Assembly: GCA_018524725.1 (NCBI GenBank)
Contig: JAEUWP010000489.1
Coordinates: 1 to 25,070 of the forward strand
Direction: 5' to 3'
Source of the DNA: Podaxis mareebaensis
Lineage: Eukaryota; Basidiomycota; Agaricomycetes; Agaricales; Agaricaceae
Length of the DNA: 25,070 nt
In this document: positions 1 through 8,101 of the stretch, piece by piece
Layout: each line of letters opens with the position of its first letter
How positions within the stretch are numbered: the first letter of the stretch is position 1
Program-made: the position numbers and the translations under genes
The notes under the pieces: model-generated
Told to the model about the DNA's origin: nothing
Databases searched by the model: none
Seen by the model: the letters and a program-made list of their open reading frames with translations, nothing else

Positions 1-345
1 CGGCTGGTAGGCGCGCGCTTATTTCTCGAACTTAGTATTTTGAAGTAAAATAATTTATTACATAATTATTTATAATATGTTCCGCGGAACGTGCGCCCAT
101 CAACAGGCCACACTCCGAGATGCGCCGAAAGTCGGATAGACTAGGCGCCCGCTCTTATCGAGCGTACATCGTCCAATAACGACAAGACGATCGGACGATT
201 GTAACTGGATAACGGCTAACGTAGAGCACCTGAAGAGTCTATAAAGATGAAACGGGTTGTGTTGGGTTAATCCCCAACACCATTGTGCTCGAGCCGTCTT
301 GCACTCTCGCTGTTTTTTATTCACCGCGTCCCCCAACCCCCTAAC
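1..345 (+). repeat. Hammerhead-bearing repeat, copy 1 (left-truncated by window)
   Basis: Positions 1-345 match 604-940 with about 90% identity over the whole length, with an offset of 603 nt. Shared landmarks are an AT-rich block (about 41-77), a perfect 12-bp palindrome GTTCCGCGGAAC (79-90), the hammerhead core (224-290), and a T-run followed by caccgcgtcccc. The similarity ends near 345. The left end is not visible because the window begins inside the repeat, so a further copy may lie outside. The layout resembles an LTR (AT-rich 5' part, TATA-like stretch, T-rich 3' part) or the pLTR of a Penelope-like element; no coding capacity is seen. Confidence 0.85.
224..290 (+). ncRNA. Hammerhead ribozyme 1 (type I, weakest of three)
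   Basis: Helix I is GAGCAC (224-229) with GTGCTC (285-290). The core CTGAAGA is at 230-236. Helix II is GTCT (237-240) with AGAT (245-248), closed by a G-U pair. GAA is at 249-251, with A252 pairing U283. Helix III continues as CGG and encloses the hairpin GTGTTGGG/CCCAACAC (259-280). Expected cleavage is after T284. Helix I can extend with CGGCT (213-217) and AGCCG (292-296). Compared with copies 2 and 3 it has an A-C mismatch in helix III and a G-U pair at 10.1/11.1, so it may be less active. Confidence 0.75.
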
Positions 346-582
346 CCCTCAGAAGTTGATTCCGGACGCCGAGATGATATAACTCCTCATATATCACAGC
401 GACCCCGGTGACAGACGACTATAGGTGGCCTAAACGGATGTATCCCAAGTAAGTCAGATATCTCATTGCGCAGCATAAACATTGTGGACGAGTCTAACAC
501 TTTGTTCCCAGCCGGAAACAGCCTCGGACGTCTCCCGCGACGAGGAATTTCAAACGCGGCGCCCTGTGGATGGGCGTCTTTT
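346..582. other. Unique spacer between repeat copies 1 and 2
   Basis: About 237 bp without counterpart elsewhere in the window. No convincing ORF, tRNA, primer-binding site or polypurine tract was recognised. If copies 1 and 2 are long terminal repeats of a small non-autonomous element, this is its internal part; if they are tandem units of 603 nt, it is part of the monomer. Confidence 0.5.
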
Positions 583-826
583 GGGCGCTCCGCTTTAAGC
601 GCCCGGCTGGTAGGCGCGCGCTTATTTCTCGAACTTAGTATTTTGAAGTAAAATTATTTTCTTTGTAATAATTTATAATACGTTCCGCGGAACGAGCGGC
701 AATCAAACGCCCTCTCTCCGAGATGCGCCGAAAGTCGGATAGACTAGGCGCCCGCTCTTATCGAGCGTACATCGTCCAATAGCGACGAAACGATCGGACG
801 ATCGTAACCGGATAACGGCTAACGTA

Positions 827-893
827 GAGCACCTGAAGAGTCTATAAAGACGAAACGGGTTGTGTTGGGTTAATCCCCAACACTGTTGTGCTC
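827..893 (+). ncRNA. Hammerhead ribozyme 2 (type I)
   Basis: Helix I is GAGCAC (827-832) with GTGCTC (888-893). The core CTGAAGA is at 833-839. Helix II is GTCT (840-843) with AGAC (848-851), loop ATAA. GAA is at 852-854, and A855 pairs U886. Helix III is ACGG with CTGT (883-886), capped by the hairpin GTGTTGGG (862-869) and CCCAACAC (876-883). H17 is T887 and cleavage is expected between 887 and 888. A second helix I segment, CGGCT (816-820) with AGCTG (895-899), has a G-U where copy 1 has G-C, so pairing is preserved. Confidence 0.87.
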
Positions 894-940
894 GAGCTGT
901 CTTGCACTCTCGCTGTTTTTATTTCACCGCGTCCCCTAAC

Positions 941-1007
941 CCCCAACACTGTTGTGCTTGAGCCGTCTTGCACTCTCACTGTTTTTATTTTCACCGCGTC
1001 ATCTAAC
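941..1007 (+). repeat. Tandem duplication of the repeat's 3' part
   Basis: Positions 941-1007 repeat 875-940 almost exactly, starting ccccaacactgttgtgct and ending near ctaac. The duplicated piece holds the 3' strand of hammerhead helix III, the cleavage site and the 3' strand of helix I, but not the catalytic core, so it is an orphan half site. Confidence 0.85.
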
Positions 1008-1385
1008 GGGTGCTTTGTAAAATGCAGAGTGCCAGTGGTAAGCACGCACTTATTTTATTTGAACTTTAGTATTTTGTAGAAAATAGTTTTTTTATTACTA
1101 TTTATAGTACAGTCTGCGTACCAAGCATCAATCAGATTGGTGCCAACTCCATCGGGACGAAAGCCGGATAGGCTAGTGCCCTCAATAACTTATCAAGACC
1201 ATCATCCAGTCGGATGAACGCAATGGATGGCCGTCTAAGCGGATAACGAACTATGTAGAGCACCTGATGAGTCTATATAAGACGAAACGGGCAGTCATCG
1301 AGGTTTCCCCTCGACACCGTTGTGCCAGTAGTCTCAGTACTCATCGTTGTCTTTTTATTGCACCACCTCCCCTAATCCCTCCGCA
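1008..1385 (+). repeat. Hammerhead-bearing repeat, copy 3 (diverged)
   Basis: Aligns along its length with copies 1 and 2 but with many substitutions: gggtgcttt start, ggtaagcacgcacttatt, AT-rich block, cgggacgaaagccggatag, the hammerhead, and a T-rich 3' end with caccacctcccctaat. The end is set near 1385 where the match with the caccgcgtcccctaac segment stops, 13 bp from a BRR2-like gene fragment. Confidence 0.75.
1260..1325 (+). ncRNA. Hammerhead ribozyme 3 (type I, diverged, consensus core)
   Basis: Helix I is GCAC (1260-1263) with GTGC (1322-1325). The core CTGATGA (1264-1270) equals the hammerhead consensus. Helix II is GTCT (1271-1274) with AGAC (1280-1283), loop ATATA. GAA is at 1284-1286. 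Helix III ACGG (1287-1290) pairs perfectly with CCGT (1317-1320). The inner hairpin is TCGAGG (1298-1303) with CCTCGA (1309-1314), entirely different in sequence from the hairpin in copies 1 and 2 but still paired. Cleavage is expected after T1321. The stretch TATATAA in loop II could alternatively be read as an LTR TATA box. Confidence 0.87.
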
Positions 1386-1397
1386 CACAAAATTCAC

Positions 1398-1885
1398 TCA
1401 AAACATAGCCTGAACCATGCCTTTACCCTTACCCACTTTCAAGAAAACCCTTATAATGTGGGGGTAAGTGGCAACATCCTGGTAGATTGGGAGTGTGGCG
1501 GAGAGACCGATGAGACGAACATACTCGTGCGACTGTTCCACGCCACGGATACTACGGGCAATGATGGCTTCGAGGACAGGACCATGTTCGTCGGGGAGGA
1601 GATGGATTTCGGCAATGATGATGAGGCGGACTAAGTTAGTATAACTGGTATTGGTACTCCCACGGGTAATAGCATCCCACTTCCCGAGAATTGTGACAAT
1701 AATGTGGGCTTTAGCGATCTGCTGCTTGGCCATTTGAGCGTCTCCAGTAAGCTCATTGATTTTGACACCGAAGGCTGTGAGCCGAGTCGAGAAGCTGCTG
1801 ACCATTTCAAGCCTTTATAGGAGCCATATAAACGATCTTGAAGCTATTGAGCTCGAATCCGCCGGCTTCCTCATTGCACCACCTG
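1398..1885 (-). pseudogene. Fragment of a BRR2-type U5 snRNP helicase
   Basis: Reading 1885 to 1398 on the minus strand gives pieces of the first RecA region of a BRR2/Ski2-like helicase: FKIVYMAPIKA (motif Ia region), INELTGDAQMAKQQIAKAHI, VTILGKWDAITR (usual TPEKWD altered), LVRLIIIAEIHLL (the DEIH box has become AEIH), and RLIGLSATLPIYQDVAT (motif III). A TGA after IKA and a few missing residues break the frame near 1806. The fragment stops soon after motif III. The lost Asp of motif II, the internal stop and both truncations mark it as dead; a functional BRR2 should exist elsewhere. It ends 13 bp from repeat copy 3, so capture by or insertion next to the element is possible (inference). 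Confidence 0.85.
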
Positions 1886-1889
1886 GAGA

Positions 1890-2160
1890 GCCCACTGATA
1901 CCGAATTCTTGGATGATCCTGTCGTGGTAGCGAAAGGTGCAGGAGATACGAACGTTCTGCCGGCTTGTCATAAGCCGGATGGGTTCGGTGAGATAGGTGA
2001 AAAAGATGTACACGTTGACGGTCATGATAATACATATAAGGGTAATAACCACTTATACTTTAGACTCCAGTTTAGCGGATTTTGCAGATCGTCAGGGCTG
2101 TCCCAACCAACCAAATTTGCATATAGGGTAGCCGAGGGCGAGACGATATGCGTGTCCATC
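1890..2160 (-). pseudogene. N-terminal fragment of an MFS drug-type transporter
   Basis: On the minus strand, 2160 to about 2030 reads LVGWDSPDDLQNPLNWSLKY followed by KWLL, the conserved cytoplasmic lead into helix 1 of fungal multidrug-type MFS transporters. A stop follows at VLS. In another frame RIIQEFGISG (about 1925-1895) fits the usual end of the first loop. Helix 1 is badly damaged and nothing of helices 2-12 is seen. The next residues belong to the BRR2-like fragment, so the two pieces abut near 1885-1895. Family assignment rests on one motif and is moderately sure. Confidence 0.55.
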
Positions 2161-4660
2161 TATGGGTGTCTCTCCTTCCTCGATCCTTGCCTGCATCTCC
2201 ACCTGAGCCTCAGCTTCGGCTCGTTACTTCTCATGATAAGAACTCGATACACCTTCCGTCCTCCTCCTCCTCCTCAAGCCAAATCCACGAGTAAAACTCC
2301 CTGAACGTAGCCTAGGGCCGCTCCTCGAAGACTTTGAACTAAGTGTCTTGGGCAGTGGTTGCCGGATAGCATCCCTGCCATACATCTCCAACTGTTGTCC
2401 ATCTCTGGAGATCTCGCGCTCCAAGGGTGCTTTCTGGTTGGATAGGGGAGCTGGAGCAGTGCGCGGGGCTGCAGAACCAACGAGGTGTGGGCGAGTGGTT
2501 TGCGTTTGTTGAGCATTCCCTGTATCCGGCTGTGGACACGTCGATGTTGAAAGAGATCGCCTGTGGGGGCGTGGTTTTGTGGATTGCAGGATGGGCAATG
2601 AGTTGTGATAGGGGCGCAGGTGAGAGGGGTCGTATCCAGAGTGTCTGCGGTGGGAGGGTGTGATGCCGCGGGGTAGCCTGAGGACTCGGAATGGCTATGC
2701 GAGGGCGAGGAGGTTGCGCGGATTCGTGAGGGGGTGGTGTACGTCAGTGAAGGCCTGGATGAGGCGGTCGATGACGGGGAGGGTCGTTCCCTTGCTATGT
2801 GATTCGAAACTCCCAGAAAAGCGTGGCATGTTCGAGGTGTGAGAAGATGTCAGAGCCGTCTTGATGAGTGAAACTGGTCCGAGACAAGATTTCAAGGAAA
2901 GTCATCCTCGAAGATGGAAAGGATCGATGGGACGATGTATCCACTTGCTCATTGGTCAGGGAGTATAAGTAGGCTCGCCTATCCGATATATCGAGGGAAA
3001 AGTGGAGACGGAAAAAGAGTTGCAATAATGACAACTTAGTCAAAGCGGCAAGAGGATGGTTTTGACTGGCGATATGACCATCTTCCTCGCGAAGTACCAG
3101 GCATTTAGGCGTTGTTGCAGAGCATACCGGCGTTCGAAGCTGTTCGATCAGCGGAGGTAAATACGCAACCCAAGCACAAGTCGCCATTGTCAGGCACATC
3201 AACCCTGCGTCCGGCTAACCCGAAATTCGAATGGCAGACTCCGGAAGCGGCTCCAGGACAGTACGCTAACGCTCACGACTGCAGTCATCGGTGGACGGAG
3301 AGGGTTTGACCAAGGCAGATTTACATAGGACAGACTAGGATCCATCGGCGTAGCCGCCGACCAGACGTCAAGTGGTGTCAATGAAAAAGGACAGCCAAAA
3401 AAGGAAAGCCTCCCCGTCGTGAATGACAAGCGCGTGTACTAAGCGATACATATACCAACGGAGAGCTGTTATTCTGGTTTAGTAAAATGCCTACATTTCT
3501 GTCGACCATGTTTACTGTGTATTGAAGTCGAAACATGTGTTTACTCATTTGAGTCGTTGAAAACCAAGGGGCGCATCACCTCAGCTCTCATTTCCATCTT
3601 GCGAGCAGTCATGGCCGGCGTCATTGTATTCCCCATCCCTCAATCACGCCCTTCTTCAACATCTCTTCCTTCTTTCCAATAACCCTTTCAAGAACAAGCG
3701 CACCGATGGTTGTTCAAAGGCCCTCGACGGCATCCGTGCAGACCGTATGCCTCCTTCACATCAATGACCATACATATTCACCTATTTTTGCAGGGATGGC
3801 CCCGTACTATCACTCCATAACCCCGACGTCGTCCGTACTTCCTCTGGAAAAGGGTCCACCTGACTCTCTAGAAAAGGCTAACGAGGATAAGCTCAAGATC
3901 TCGGGACGAGCAGCTTGCGAAGGCTGAAAATACCGAGGGCAAATCTGAAATCTTTGACGCCATCAAGGCTCGGGCAAACAATCGGCAACAAGCTGTGCCA
4001 ACCCTTGTACCACTGCAACCACTATCTAATATGACCAGGACCGAGCAACAAAGGCACAGAAACCGGCACTGGAGAAGACTCCTGGCTCGGGATCCCGAAA
4101 TAAATTACATGGAAGGTGGTGTACATGGTGTCACTGACACCACTGTAAGTACTGGTGCTCCTCAGTTCGTGGCGGAGTTTTCTGAACTTCAAGGTCTAAC
4201 ACACAGGGATTCATTGCTCCTGTCATATGTGGAGGAACACGGCTTCTTCTTGTGCTTCCTTTGAAGCTTCACCTCCATTATCTCGCCGATTCGCAAGGTT
4301 GATATGGTGACCATTCAGATCTTCGTAGTAAAAGCATCGGTCAATCTGTTGACAGAGGTGAAGAGTCCAGGGTGGTGAACCGGGACAATGAAATAATGCA
4401 GTAAGAGTAAGAGTGAATGTAAACATGCGACTTGCTAAAACTAAGTATTACTGTTGCACGGAATAAATATTGCAGAATAGTAATACAAACAGAAGGGTGA
4501 TGTCAATCGTTCAGGTAGGGCAGGTGAGGAAGTTGGAAAAGAGTGGGGCACGCTTCTCGGACAAGCAAAACGAAAGAACGAAGAGGAAAATAGATGAAGG
4601 TGAAAACAAAGATTCACGAAGAGTCAAGAAAGCAAGGTTGGCTGCTTTCAGAGCTGAATA
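2161..4660. other. No supportable gene; possible degraded remnants
   Basis: Open frames here are short and switch strand without splice logic. The minus-strand stretch 3202-2795 (135 codons, reading CAWVAYLPPLIEQLR near its start) and a Pro/Ser-rich stretch at 2640-2224 could be remnants of one minus-strand gene, but no family was recognised. Around 3600-4260 on the + strand there are intron-like signals (for example ttttgcag ending at 3793) and weak coding character, again unrecognised. A lysine-rich + frame at 4470-4769 overlaps the tail of the minus-strand DUF6534 locus and is probably fortuitous. Confidence 0.4.
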
Positions 4661-6592
4661 TCATCGTGCATGCCAGGGGTACGTCGTCGAAAGAGGTCGC
4701 ATATCAGTGCCAGCCCTCAGTGGCTGGATCTATAAGTCCAGCATTAGCAACTTTGTTAACGAGAAATAGACGGGTCAAGCTCACCGCGTGCGCCTCGCTT
4801 GTATGTACCGAGGGTGGTCGCTGCACTGAGAACTGTAAGATAGCATCTGCACTTGTCGCACTAAGTGGACTCATCGGGTTCGCAGGGCCCATCATGGTCC
4901 CTTTGATAGTCTCACTCTCATCGCTTAAGCTCATCTCACATTCGTCCTCCCCACGTCTTCCAGCTCCAGATTCGGTGGGATATAGTCCTGGTATCCCTGC
5001 TCGCAATTGGGCAAAGTCGGGGGCGGAGGTGGACTCCAGAAACTCGACATTACAGTGCGCAATCGGATTCTATGGGAGCGAGTTTGTGAGGATGTTTGGG
5101 ATTTGCGGCCGAAGATTTGGCAACGACGCGGGACAAGATCAGTAACCGGGGTTGTCATTTCGGAAACGTTTGTGACTGATGAGTCCGAGGAGGCGGCGCG
5201 CTCGCGAGCGTTGAGCATCGCCAGGAATGACACAACATATACTAAGGGCTCCCAGGTAAGTCGTCACTTGCGCTTGGTGAGCGGAAACTCGAGTCCAAGG
5301 AAAACGGATCTGTTGGGAGGGAGAATGTACTACAACAACCTTGAGCCCTGAGCATTGATAGTCAGAGTGAAATGACTTCACGTACAGAGAATAAAGCGGA
5401 GAGCAAGCATGCGCTAAGGTAAAGGAATGGATGCATGATTCTCACCATATTGATCTGGATATACCTGCTAAACAACCCAGAGTTCAGGATATACTGAATG
5501 ACAGTCGAAATCCTAGAGTTTAGCCTGAACAATGCTCAGTCCGTATCCAACGACGAGCTCAATGTGAAGGCGAACCTGGAGGCTGGAGCTTGGCTCTTCC
5601 ACAAGTAATAACACATCGCGGCCGTAATGATGAAGTCGATTCCGGTGGCTGCCGCGAAGGTGCTGTTGATGACCCACTGATGAAACATTAGACAAACCCG
5701 TATTGACGACTAAGCACGGATTAGGAATGTGGAATGATTGAGATACTCGTCGATATCCGTCCAAGTTCAGCATAGGTGTGAACCATGTATCCAGTTGGAA
5801 CCTCTTAGTGCAAGCCAACGAAAGGAGACTTGGAACATTCGTACATCTGATATACCAGAACTGGAACGGGGACACGATTAGGGCCTGGGCCTCGGTGTGG
5901 ATGACTATCACAAACTCACCCACTCCGATGACTGTTACCGAGGGGTTCAAAGACAGTGTTAGGATCGCCACAACCCTCGAATTTGTGTCCAGGCTTACCG
6001 AAACCACCCGCTAGAACAAACACCTAACCGAACATCAGCGGAAGGGTCAAACTTGAACAAGGCACTGTGCCCAGGCGTACCACCAAATACCCCACTACAC
6101 CTCGGTGGTATTCACTCACTATTCAACTACCGCCCATCAGCATTCCAATCACCTGAGTTTAATGAAAAGCGAAAGAACCGACATATCCACACGCGGAGCG
6201 CGTAAAACTATGAATCAAAAGTATGATCGCAACCTTTGTTACAAGATCAGTGGCTGGGCCCGCAGGACAATAACGCCATACTCACGATGACCGATACTTG
6301 AAGCTAGACGCATTTCCGTGACTCGGATCGTGTTACTTCATATCGTTGGATAGTGTGACGCTTACCTTGACCAATCTTTTCGGAGGACAATGAGGGTTCG
6401 TGTCCGGATAGCAGAAAAGCAAGCAAGCACGCACCAGATGATACGATAGAGGTCCATGATGTTCCCAAACCCGGTCACCAGATAGAAGTACACCGCGTGA
6501 ATCGTTAGTCCGAGATGTAGCGCGTCCAAGATCCTAAAAGCCCGACGTCATTAACACCCTGAAGCCATGAGGCAAGCCAAGGAGCGCCCACC
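4661..6592 (-). pseudogene. DUF6534-type seven-helix membrane protein, fused and probably decaying
   Basis: Exon pieces match the agaricomycete DUF6534 pattern in order: WILDALHLGLTIHAVYFYLV (6592/6533 onward, after intron 6534-6591), FYALRVW (6207 onward), QWVINSTFAAATGIDFII and AAMCYYLWKS (5670-5577), STVIQYILNSGLFS (5524-5465), PNRSVFLGLEFPLTK (5329-5272), LYVVSFLAMLNARE (5241 onward). Introns 5525-5575, 5414-5464 and 5330-5385 have good signals. The tail probably splices on through 5006-4785 and 4729-4661. These proteins are membrane proteins of unknown role. Faults: the usual N-terminal helix is missing and replaced by the HNH part, the natural junction after exon 6533-6435 creates TGA, and the step from 5272 to 5241 needs a 30-nt intron. 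The middle third (6434-5700) could not be assembled cleanly. It could be a live but fast-evolving gene with odd introns. Confidence 0.75.
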
Positions 6593-7485
6593 ATAGGACT
6601 GCAACCTGCGCGTCGCTAAGTCGTTCGAAGAATATGTAGACATCAGATGCCAATGTGAGAACGTTCTGTAGGCGGTGCATGTTCTCACCATTAAGTTCGT
6701 GAACGGCATCAATTTGGCCAAGTTGAGACAGCGCCGCTAGAGCAGATGCTGTAGACGCTGTCCATACACCAGGTAAATCTGTTTCGGAAAAAGGAGGGTG
6801 AAGATCAATCACCTTTTCATCATCTTCGGGAACATCCTTAGCGGACCCGCTGAGAATATGCACTAGCTCTGTTGTTGTGACTTCTTGGCTACTAACAGCC
6901 TTGGATTGGCCAATATCAATGTAGTCAATGTCAAAGTTTCCCGCTAAAAATATAGCCATACATCACGCTCAAGTGCCTAGGTACAAGATTGAGGCGGGAA
7001 GCTAATATTTTTAGGTTACACACCCTCTCCCTTGCTCTTTGGAGGCTGGACGGCGTTGACACAAATGAGGGGTCAATACCCACCATTTCTACGTCAGAAG
7101 AGAATGCAGAAGAGTAGTGACTAGTAGTGGCATAGCCTCTGCGTCGGTAAACTAGAGGTGCAAATTTAGTAGATTGGAGTCAGCACTAGCAGGCGGTGAA
7201 CTCACAAACACGACGAAAACGGGTATCATAAATACTTGCTAGCGACTGTAAGGCTTTGTCGTCTCCACACCGCATTATTTCTAGAGCAAGGATCTTGCGG
7301 CCCTCGTCCGTTGGAGCTTGACGTAGCAGGTACCCAAGCAATCGTGCACATACTAAAACAGGTAGATGGCCACGGAGCAATACCTGAGCGTGACGATTCT
7401 CCAGGTCAAGACAGCGCTCGTACGCGTCATGGACCTCTTTCTGATCCCGTTGGTTGTAGAGATTAACCGGAAGAGGCTCAGGCAT
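6593..7485 (-). pseudogene. Agaricomycete HNH-type endonuclease-family protein, 5' part of a chimera
   Basis: ATG at 7485 begins MPEPLPVNLYNQRDQ. Exon 1 (7485-7206) has ARLLGYLLRQAPTDEGRK, a hallmark of the HNH-domain family common in agaricomycetes. Introns 7152-7205 and 6977-7023 join in phase to give YRRRGYATTSHYSS and ALERDVWLYF. The HNH-like core follows: AGNFDIDYID, TTELVHILSGS (first His kept), ELNGENMHRLQNVLTL and DVYIFFERL, where the last His of the family pattern (DVH) is Tyr. A one-base shift in the A5 run at 6946-6950 breaks the frame between LYF and AGNFD. The frame then continues into the DUF6534 part. Nuclease activity is doubtful because the core His and the usual Cys are gone. 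The frameshift could be a sequencing error. Confidence 0.7.
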
Positions 7486-8101
7486 GGTCCAAGTGCAAAG
7501 ATATTATTTAACTCACATAGTCAGATGTTGGTGTTAATACATAGTCCTTCCCACGGACAGCTGATCACATAGCCACCTCTGCACAACAATCCCCGTCATT
7601 GGTTATGGCGCCTTGTTGTCATTGCGACATAAGCAAAAATTGGGTTGTGCTCAATGCTGTCATAACCATTACTTGATATAGAGGATATCAAGCCCACTGA
7701 GGCCTGGAATTGTTTGTCCTGAGAGACCGTTGCAATTTGTACGTGGGCGCTCAACAACTGGTTGTCAAACGGAGGGCTGGCGATCAAACGTTGTTATGAT
7801 GGGCACGGTTCCAATCACTGAGGGCAGCCAGCAGTTTGCAGAAGGTGATGCAGTACCATCCTCATGCAGCTAAGGAATACTTCATTCATTGACTGAGTCC
7901 AGTCTCAAGCTCCATCGGTGTTTGTGGAGGTTCAGTATAGCTCACTGAGTCGTACGTTTGAAGCTATGGGGTCCAGTCGCCAGCTGCAGCAGGGATCAAC
8001 CCCGAGCCTTACGTTGACAAAATTTTACTCTATAAAGCTAATACACGTCGTCAAAGAAAATCTCAGTTGTGGCATCTAAGAGGCCATGGTTGTGATTGGA
8101 G
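7486..8101. other. Intergenic, nothing recognised
   Basis: The 616 bp between the start of the HNH-type chimera and the stop of the DUF6533 gene contain no supportable ORF. Both neighbours are on the minus strand, so this holds the terminator of the DUF6533 gene and the promoter of the chimera. Confidence 0.6.

Larger units (their letters stand above)
583..1007 (+). repeat. Hammerhead-bearing repeat, copy 2
   Basis: Homologous to copy 1 (604 onward equals position 1 onward) and, more distantly, to copy 3. Similarity to copy 3 starts further left, near 583 (gggcgctcc versus gggtgcttt at 1008), which suggests the true left border of the repeat. Just inside that border is a hairpin, GGGCGC (583-588) with GCGCCC (599-604). 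The 3' part (875-940) is tandemly duplicated (941-1007). Copy 3 follows immediately at 1008. Confidence 0.8.

Noticed and set aside
346..370. tRNA primer-binding site right after repeat copy 1
   Set aside because: gttgattccggacgccgag did not match a tRNA 3' end that I could name; a genome tRNA comparison would be needed.
888..1079. Short ORFs inside the repeat array
   Set aside because: They change between copies with frame-breaking substitutions and have no coding character.
1270..1283. TATATAA and TATAAAG in the repeats as LTR TATA boxes
   Set aside because: They fall in helix II and its loop of the hammerheads. A dual role is possible, but the paired flanks and the CTGANGA...GAA frame explain the conservation better.
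2795..3202. Minus-strand 135-codon ORF as a transcription-factor C-terminus
   Set aside because: The resemblance was only of general composition; no motif was found to support it.
5007..5351. Plus-strand ORF of 114 codons with a gtaagt site
   Set aside because: The minus strand carries recognisable DUF6534 sequence (SFLAMLNARE), so this is its shadow.
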